Positions 58,792 to 64,000 of a stretch of 64,000 bases of DNA are shown one piece after another. A program made the translations under genes and the position numbers. The notes under the pieces are model-generated. The model saw only the letters and a program-made list of their open reading frames with translations, was not told the origin of the DNA and made no database searches. The stretch comes from Sinomonas humi (GTDB lineage Bacteria > Actinomycetota > Actinomycetes > Actinomycetales > Micrococcaceae). Position 1 is the first letter of the stretch. Each line of letters begins with the position of its first letter. The stretch spans positions 96,163-160,162 of the forward strand of contig NZ_JTDL01000144.1 in the NCBI RefSeq assembly GCF_000802235.1. The letters run 5' to 3'.

Positions 58792-60347
58792 TGTCGTTTC
58801 CTCGCTTCATCGGCCGTCTCCTGAATGGGAGTCGGAACAGACAAGTCTTCGGACACTGCGCTACGGATTTCGACGGGGGTCTTTCCGTGCGCGTAGAGCT
58901 CCCTCAGCTCGGGCAGAAGTACCCGGTTCGCCCAGAAGGCCACCACCGCGAGGTATACAACGGTCCCAGCCGCAGCCCCGGCAAGGAGACGCAGCCATGC
59001 TGGCGCGGGGAGAGTGCTGACCGACACAGCTGCGAAGTACGCCAGTACGGCGCCCAGCGCGGGAAAGCCGAGACACCCCAAAACCCAGACGAAGCCTATG
59101 GATGCCGCGCGTCCTACCAATAGGACAAATAGCGGGAACATCACGAACGCCGCCACGACCGTGTGCATCAGCGCGGCGCCCCTCATTCCGTAGGCTTGGC
59201 TCGCGAGCATCATGGCGGGGATCAGGATCGTGACCCAGAGGCAGTTGAGCCACAGAAGCCATCGGGTCCGCTTGAGTGCCACAAGCGCGTCCGAACACAG
59301 GGCGATCAGGACGCGAATGCCGCCGAACCATGCGAGGAGTTGAAGGGCATCGGCGGCCCCCGCCCACTTCGCGCCGAAAAGCACAGAGACGAGCGGTCCA
59401 GCAAGTGCAGAAATGAGCGCCGAGGCGAGGCAACCGACGAATCCGAGCAGGGAAACCGCCGCCCTGAGGTGCCGGAGGAAGAGTTCTGAATTGTCGCGAA
59501 CCCTCGAAAGCGCTGGGACGCTGATGCTGTCAACCATGGCGGTGAAGACGGCGACCGGCCACCCAGAGATGTTGTACGCCTGACTGTAGAGGCCGAGCTC
59601 GTGGGCTCCCCGAGTTCGGGCCACGGCGAAGTTGTCGACATTCCCCACCGCGAAACCGACCAGGCTCGAACCGGCGACTGGTAGCCCGATGCGGAGAACG
59701 TGCCCGTAGGCCGCACGGCTGAACCCGGGCCAATACCGTTCACGCGCGAGGGCAAGCAGGGAGATGAGTGATGCTGCCTGGGTGGCGACCCGCGACCACG
59801 CCAAGGCCATCGCTCCGGCGCCCGAGGCCGCGAGAACAATGAGCACCAGGGCCCCGAAAACGAACGACGACGAATCGACGACGAATTTGGCGCGCTGCCT
59901 GAAATCTCGGACGAGCACAGCACCCGGTACCGCACCAACCGCCCCGACAACAATCGAGGCAGCCATGACCTGAATGACCGGTCGAGCAGCGGGAGCCCCC
60001 AGAAGAGCCGCAAGCGGCCCGGCGAGTCCGGCTAGGAGGAGGGACATTCCGGTCGACGAGATGAGGACGGACGTCATTACCGTAGGTGCCAGTTCCTTCG
60101 TGCGCGCTGGCTCCACGATGAGGGCTGATGTCAGCCCGAGGTCGCTGATGTTCGTCACAATCGCGTAGACGACGAGAGCAGCGGCATAGATGCCGAACTG
60201 TTCGGGCGCCACGAGGCGGGCGACGACGACGCTCACCGCGAGCTGGCCACACCGGAGCACGATTGAGCCCATCGCACTCCAAGAGAGACCGCGACGAATC
60301 AGAGGGCCGAGGTCTGGGGCCTCAATGGACCGGCTCGCAACACTCAT
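58788..60347 (-). CDS. Wzx-type lipopolysaccharide/exopolysaccharide flippase
   Basis: 519 aa, about 12-14 helices. N-terminal GLSWSAMGSIVLRCGQLAVSVVVARLVAPEQFGIYAAALVV is the family signature; later GLPVAGSSLVGFAVGNVDNFAVARTRGAHELGLYSQAYNISGWP and SALISALAGPLVSVLFGAKW are typical. Flips undecaprenyl-linked repeat units across the membrane for the Wzy polymerase in the same operon. The ATG at 60347 overlaps the upstream stop (ATGA), with GAGGG just before it. Confidence 0.88.
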   Translation of the reverse strand: MSVASRSIEAPDLGPLIRRGLSWSAMGSIVLRCGQLAVSVVVARLVAPEQFGIYAAALVVYAIVTNISDLGLTSALIVEPARTKELAPTVMTSVLISSTGMSLLLAGLAGPLAALLGAPAARPVIQVMAASIVVGAVGAVPGAVLVRDFRQRAKFVVDSSSFVFGALVLIVLAASGAGAMALAWSRVATQAASLISLLALARERYWPGFSRAAYGHVLRIGLPVAGSSLVGFAVGNVDNFAVARTRGAHELGLYSQAYNISGWPVAVFTAMVDSISVPALSRVRDNSELFLRHLRAAVSLLGFVGCLASALISALAGPLVSVLFGAKWAGAADALQLLAWFGGIRVLIALCSDALVALKRTRWLLWLNCLWVTILIPAMMLASQAYGMRGAALMHTVVAAFVMFPLFVLLVGRAASIGFVWVLGCLGFPALGAVLAYFAAVSVSTLPAPAWLRLLAGAAAGTVVYLAVVAFWANRVLLPELRELYAHGKTPVEIRSAVSEDLSVPTPIQETADEARKRQ

Positions 60348-61420
60348 GCCCTCACCGCCGCTTCTCGCCACTCCAGAAGGCGACGCCGCAGTCCCAAGGC
60401 CTTCTCAGTGACCCGGACACCCGGGTGTGCGACCGACCGCTGTGGCCCCAGGCCCATCCGGAACTCGAGTCTTCTCCACTGCGGGAGGTCCCGCGCCTCG
60501 GGCCACGTCTCGATGGCAAACCCAATAAGTGATTCGAGGGGCCAAGACTCCGTCAGACCCCAGGCGAAGGCCCGGGATGCCGCAGCGAGAGCCTCCGCAG
60601 ACAGGTTTCGCATCGCCAGCTCTGCCAGATGCTCAAGCCGGTTCCGACCATCTGGGGCCGCAAGGTCTGCGAAGCCACGGAATGCGAGCCTGCGCTGCTC
60701 GAGGTCGAAAATCATGCCCGACACGCGGCCCGCGCTATAGGCCTCCGAGTGCATGTTCGATCCGTGGACCCGGTAGAAGGCTGCCGGAGGACCCCCGATG
60801 AAGGCGACGTCCGATAGCGCGGCAGCCCTCAGCCACATGGCAAGATCCCCCGTGTGCGGAAGGTCTTTCCGATATGGCCCCACCCGCGCGTAGAGGCTCC
60901 TCCGCATCACGACTTCGGGCGAGAAGATGCAGTTGGTTGCCCGGCGACACCGACGCGACAGCCAGACGTGGCCGTCCCAGATCCGAACCTTGCCAGACCG
61001 GTCGGATGCGTGAGGGATCTCCCCCTCGATCCGGGTGACTGTGCCGTAGGTGAACCCCACGTTGGGCCTCGACTCCATAAGGGAGACGGCTCGAGCGAGG
61101 GCGCCGGGACCAAGGGCGTCGTCCGCGGACAGGAGGACGAGGTAGTCACCCGTGCCCTGGGCAAGCCCTTCGTTGTAGGTAGCGATGTGGCCGCTGTTGC
61201 GATCATGAGCGATCACGCGAACGCGGTCATCGGCCGCAGCCAACTCTCTCGCCACAGCGACGCTATCGTCGGGCGAGGCATCGTCGACAATTATCACCTC
61301 GACGTCGACGTCGTCCTGTGCGAGGACACTGCCTACGCTGTCGCCCAGGAAATGACCGTACTTGTAGCAGGGAACCACGACGCTCACGAGCCGTCGTCCC
61401 CGTGGACCAACGGCGCTCAT
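60344..61420 (-). CDS. Glycosyltransferase family 2
   Basis: 358 aa. VSVVVPCYKYGHFLGDSVGSVL, DVEVIIVDDASPDDSVAVAREL, GHIATYNEGLAQGTGDYLVLLSADDALGPG (SADD donor site), LPHTGDLAMWLRAAALSDVAFI. Same subgroup as the genes at 57649 and 61417. The ATG at 61420 overlaps the upstream stop (ATGA); in-frame sequence further upstream lies inside the neighbour and is not coding in this frame. Confidence 0.86.
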   Translation of the reverse strand: MSAVGPRGRRLVSVVVPCYKYGHFLGDSVGSVLAQDDVDVEVIIVDDASPDDSVAVARELAAADDRVRVIAHDRNSGHIATYNEGLAQGTGDYLVLLSADDALGPGALARAVSLMESRPNVGFTYGTVTRIEGEIPHASDRSGKVRIWDGHVWLSRRCRRATNCIFSPEVVMRRSLYARVGPYRKDLPHTGDLAMWLRAAALSDVAFIGGPPAAFYRVHGSNMHSEAYSAGRVSGMIFDLEQRRLAFRGFADLAAPDGRNRLEHLAELAMRNLSAEALAAASRAFAWGLTESWPLESLIGFAIETWPEARDLPQWRRLEFRMGLGPQRSVAHPGVRVTEKALGLRRRLLEWREAAVRA

Positions 61421-62418
61421 GTGCCGAACCTCCGCCACCAGCGCCACCGGACTTTGTCTCCGATGCGGAAATACCATTCCGGTCGGTATCCCAGTCCGAC
61501 TCGCATTTCTCCAAGGGACCAGTCGGACGTCTCCCGGGCGAAGTCCAGATACGGCTGGACCTCCCCGGACGCCGCTCCTGACCGCACGCGGAGCGCGTAG
61601 ACGAGTGCCTGCTGGCTCAGCCGCCGGCGCAGCGCACTGCGCCACTGGTCGATGTCGGCATGGGCACCCTGCTGCCCTTGCATGCCTCGGAAGAAGTCCT
61701 CGAACGCATCGAGTCGCCCCTGAAGGTCCGCAAGGTACGAGCCGAAGCTCGAGCGCAGAAGGCTGTCAGTATGGACGCGATAGAACCCCTGGTCTACTCC
61801 GCCTAGACGCGCCACGTCAGCGATGGCCGCCATGCGGAGCCAGACGTTGAGATCGTGAGTAGCCGGAAGGTTGGCGCGATGACCACCGGTTGCGCGGAAG
61901 ACCGAAGCGCGCATCATGACCTCCGGCTGCATGATGACGTTGTCGCCACGCCTGCAGCGGAGCTGCGTCCAATGGCGCCCGCTCCACACTTTCAGCCGGC
62001 CCGGACCTGCAGTGCGCGCGGGCGGAGTCTGAGTCTCGAACGTGAGCGGATTTCCGTAGACGAAGCCCACGTTGCCGTGGGACTGCAGCGCGCTCGCCGA
62101 GCGGGCCAATGACCCGGCGGTCAGCATGTCGTCCGAATCGAGCTTCACCAGGAACTCTCCCGAGCATCGTCCCAAGGCCTCGTTGAATGTTGCAATGTGC
62201 CCTTGGTTGCGCTCGTGGGCGAAGACCTTCACCCGGCTGTCCCTCGACGCGATCCTGTTGGCGACCGCCACGCTGTCATCACGGGATGCATCGTCGACGA
62301 CCACCACTTCGAGGCGGACGCCCTCCTGATTGAGCGCGCTCTCAATGGAGTCGCCTAGATAGTGCGCATAGTTGTAGGAGGCGATGGCAACGGAAACCGT
62401 AGGCGTCCCCCTCAGCAT
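61417..62418 (-). CDS. Glycosyltransferase family 2
   Basis: 333 aa. VSVAIASYNYAHYLGDSIESAL, LEVVVVDDASRDDSVAVANRI, GHIATFNEALGRCSGEFLVKLDSDDMLTAGSL (DSDD donor site), LPATHDLNVWLRMAAIADVARL. Third member of the local GT2 subgroup. The ATG at 62418 overlaps the aminotransferase stop by 7 bases, with GGAGG 10 nt upstream. Donor sugar unknown; the preceding aminotransferase and acyltransferase suggest one repeat-unit sugar is an N-acylated amino-deoxy sugar. Confidence 0.86.
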   Translation of the reverse strand: MLRGTPTVSVAIASYNYAHYLGDSIESALNQEGVRLEVVVVDDASRDDSVAVANRIASRDSRVKVFAHERNQGHIATFNEALGRCSGEFLVKLDSDDMLTAGSLARSASALQSHGNVGFVYGNPLTFETQTPPARTAGPGRLKVWSGRHWTQLRCRRGDNVIMQPEVMMRASVFRATGGHRANLPATHDLNVWLRMAAIADVARLGGVDQGFYRVHTDSLLRSSFGSYLADLQGRLDAFEDFFRGMQGQQGAHADIDQWRSALRRRLSQQALVYALRVRSGAASGEVQPYLDFARETSDWSLGEMRVGLGYRPEWYFRIGDKVRWRWWRRFGT

Positions 62419-63539
62419 CTCCGCACCACCTCCGCAACGAGCTGCTGCTGCTCGGGCGTGATGTGCGGGAACATCGGCAATGACAGGATCTGGGCCGAGG
62501 CGTCTTCGGCGACCGGGAAGTCGCCCGGGTGGTAGTCGAGGTAGGAGAAGGCCTCCGTCAGGTGCACCGGCGTCGGGTAGTGGATCCCCGTCCCGATCCC
62601 GGCGCCCGCGAGCGCGGACTGCACCCGCTCCCGGTCCTCGGCGCGGATCACGTACAGGTGCCACACGTCCTCGTTGCCGGGACGGCTGTGCGGAATCCGC
62701 ACCCCGGGGATCCCCTCGAGAAGCTCCTCGTACAGCCTTGCCGCCACCCGCCGTCGTGCGTTCCATTCGGCGAGCCGACGAAGCTTGGCCCGCAGCACGA
62801 TCGCCTGGATCGCATCGAGGCGGGAGTTGAAGCCGACGATTTCGTGCACATACTTCACGGCGCTGCCGTGCGCGGCGAGGAGCCGCACCATGTCGGCCAG
62901 AAGCGGATCGTTGGTCGTGACCGCGCCAGCGTCGCCGGCTGCCCCGAGATTCTTCCCCGGGTAGAAGCTCGTGGCGGCGATGTGCCCCAGAGCGCCTGCC
63001 GAGCGGCCGTAGTGCCGGGCGCCTTGGGCTTGGGCGGCGTCCTCGACCAGCGCAAGCCCCCGGTGCGCCGCGAGCGGCACGAGCGCTTCAACGGGCGCGG
63101 TCTGGCCGAAGAGGTGGACCGGGACGATGGCCTGCGTCCTAGGCCCCACCGCCCGGCCCACCTTGTCCGTGTCGATGAGCAGCGTCTCGGGGTCGACGTC
63201 GACGAGCACGGGCCGGGCACCCGCCCGGACCACGGCCTCCGCCGTCGCCACGAATGTGTTCGCGGGCAGGATCACCTCGCCCCCTGGCCCCACGCCGACC
63301 GAGCGCAGCGCGAGCTCGAGCGCATCCGTGCCGTTGGCCACACCGATGCACGCGCGGACTCCGACGAATTCGGCGTACTCGTCCTCGAACGCGGTGACGT
63401 GCGGGCCGCCGATGAACGCCCCGGTGTCAAGGGCACGGACGACCTCGGGCACGACGTCCGAGCTCACCTCCTGCTGCTGGGCCACGAGGTCCACGAACGG
63501 GACCCTCTGCACACGCCCTGCTTGCGCCTCCGCTGTCAT
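62412..63539 (-). CDS. DegT/DnrJ/EryC1/StrS sugar aminotransferase
   Basis: 375-aa PLP enzyme converting a keto-sugar nucleotide to an amino sugar with glutamate. VPFVDLVAQQQEV, FIGGPHVTAFEDEYAEFVGV, GVANGTDALELALRSVGVGPGDEV-like segment, VEDAAQAQGARHYGRSAGALGHIAATSFYPGKNLGAAGDAGAV with Schiff-base Lys196, and HLYVIRAEDRERVQSALAGAGIGTGIHYPTPVHL are typical of FdtB/WbpE-like enzymes. The product may be acylated by the enzymes at 41855 or 63536. ATG overlaps the upstream stop by 4 bases. Confidence 0.9.
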   Translation of the reverse strand: MTAEAQAGRVQRVPFVDLVAQQQEVSSDVVPEVVRALDTGAFIGGPHVTAFEDEYAEFVGVRACIGVANGTDALELALRSVGVGPGGEVILPANTFVATAEAVVRAGARPVLVDVDPETLLIDTDKVGRAVGPRTQAIVPVHLFGQTAPVEALVPLAAHRGLALVEDAAQAQGARHYGRSAGALGHIAATSFYPGKNLGAAGDAGAVTTNDPLLADMVRLLAAHGSAVKYVHEIVGFNSRLDAIQAIVLRAKLRRLAEWNARRRVAARLYEELLEGIPGVRIPHSRPGNEDVWHLYVIRAEDRERVQSALAGAGIGTGIHYPTPVHLTEAFSYLDYHPGDFPVAEDASAQILSLPMFPHITPEQQQLVAEVVRRC

Positions 63540-64000
63540 GACTCTCCCCTGCCTCCCACCGCGTGGGCGCCCTGCGCGAGGGGCCGGGCCGGAACGCCGG
63601 CCCAGGTCTGCCCCTCGGGCACGTCCGAAACGACGGCTGCGCCCATGCCGACGACCGCGCGCGCACCCACCCGGATCCGCTGGCGGACGCAGCTGTTCAT
63701 CCCCATATAGGCGGCGCGGCCGACGACGACGGACCCGCCGAGCGACACCCCGGCGCCGAACGTCGCATAGTCGTCCGCGACGTCGCCGTGGGTGAACGTG
63801 ACCCCGGGCATCACCACGACGTGCCGCCCGAGCGAGACCGCCGCCGTCATCACGACGTTCGCGAGCAGGATGCTCCCCTCGCCTACGGTGCAGCCCTCGG
63901 GAATGGTGACGCTTGGATGCACGATCGTCGCGAATCGACCCGGCGGAAGGCCCAGCGCCCCTAGCCGGCGCACGATATCGGCGCGCACTGCGCCGCTGCC
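63536..64000 (-). CDS. NeuD-like sugar O-/N-acetyltransferase, partial at window edge
   Basis: At least 154 residues, open to the right edge. Left-handed beta-helix: FATIVHPSVTIPEGCTVGEGSILLANVVMTAAVSLGRHVVVMPGVTFTHGDVADDYATFGAGVSLGG, catalytic His in THGD, C-terminal RVGARAVVGMGAAVVSDVPEG and GVPARPL. The residues before FATIVHP (GSGAVRADIVRRLGALG) are the end of the NeuD/PglD Rossmann-like N-terminal domain, so the true start is beyond base 64000; an in-frame GTG at 63988 is probably internal. Directly followed by the aminotransferase, as in bacillosamine- or fucosamine-type pathways. Confidence 0.82.
   Translation of the reverse strand, partial: GSGAVRADIVRRLGALGLPPGRFATIVHPSVTIPEGCTVGEGSILLANVVMTAAVSLGRHVVVMPGVTFTHGDVADDYATFGAGVSLGGSVVVGRAAYMGMNSCVRQRIRVGARAVVGMGAAVVSDVPEGQTWAGVPARPLAQGAHAVGGRGES

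Overview
The window looks like a chromosomal segment of a high-G+C actinobacterium, most probably Micrococcaceae (Arthrobacter/Sinomonas-like). This rests on strongly G/C-ending codons, frequent GTG starts, an actinobacterial LpdA-type quinone reductase, an NnaR-type regulator (HemD-like domain plus OmpR-type DNA-binding domain), an SCO4848-type small membrane protein and a full Mfd. No rRNA, tRNA, prophage, insertion sequence or CRISPR array was seen. The species assignment is inference.

Left part (1-18.5 kb): nitrate/nitrite assimilation with some housekeeping genes. An MHS-type transporter (-) diverges from narK-nasA-nasB (+): nitrate uptake, molybdenum nitrate reductase and its flavoprotein partner. 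After hemerythrin/lpdA (-) and purine nucleoside phosphorylase/phosphohexomutase (+) come nirD (-) and the divergent nirB-cobA-nnaR (+): nitrite reductase, the siroheme methyltransferase it needs, and the likely regulator. 11-bp-phased GlnR-like boxes sit the same distance from the -10 of narK and nirB. deoC and a small membrane protein follow.

Middle (18.5-26.4 kb): an AbiEi/DUF559-type nuclease-like gene is bracketed by opposed arrays of about 31-bp repeats carrying GTTTCGGGTAC. Then come mfd, a VanZ-like gene, DUF2505, an SCO4848-type gene and nhaA.

Right part (26.4-64 kb): a large surface-polysaccharide region in several transcription units. (i) sortase and surface protein (-). (ii) two GT2 enzymes (-), divergent from a GH16 glucanase (+). 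(iii) an operon (-) of a lectin-fold secreted protein, an HprK-like kinase, a GT2-flippase fusion and two membrane proteins. (iv) a phosphoesterase lipoprotein (+). (v) a sugar epimerase (-). (vi) an operon (+) of a hexapeptide acyltransferase, a three-domain glycosyltransferase, VanZ, a 1569-aa secreted Ig/DUF4082 protein and a clan GH-A glycosidase lipoprotein. (vii) a 12-gene overlapping operon (-), running in from beyond 64000, for a Wzx/Wzy/Wzz-type heteropolysaccharide with rhamnosyltransferase-like enzymes. No initiating sugar-phosphate transferase or rml genes are in the window.

Four intergenic regions of this part share a conserved 20-bp element (consensus TCACGAGTAGTCGGTACCCG), a candidate operator of a common polysaccharide regulon. 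With the repeat-bracketed nuclease gene it is the most likely undescribed biology here.
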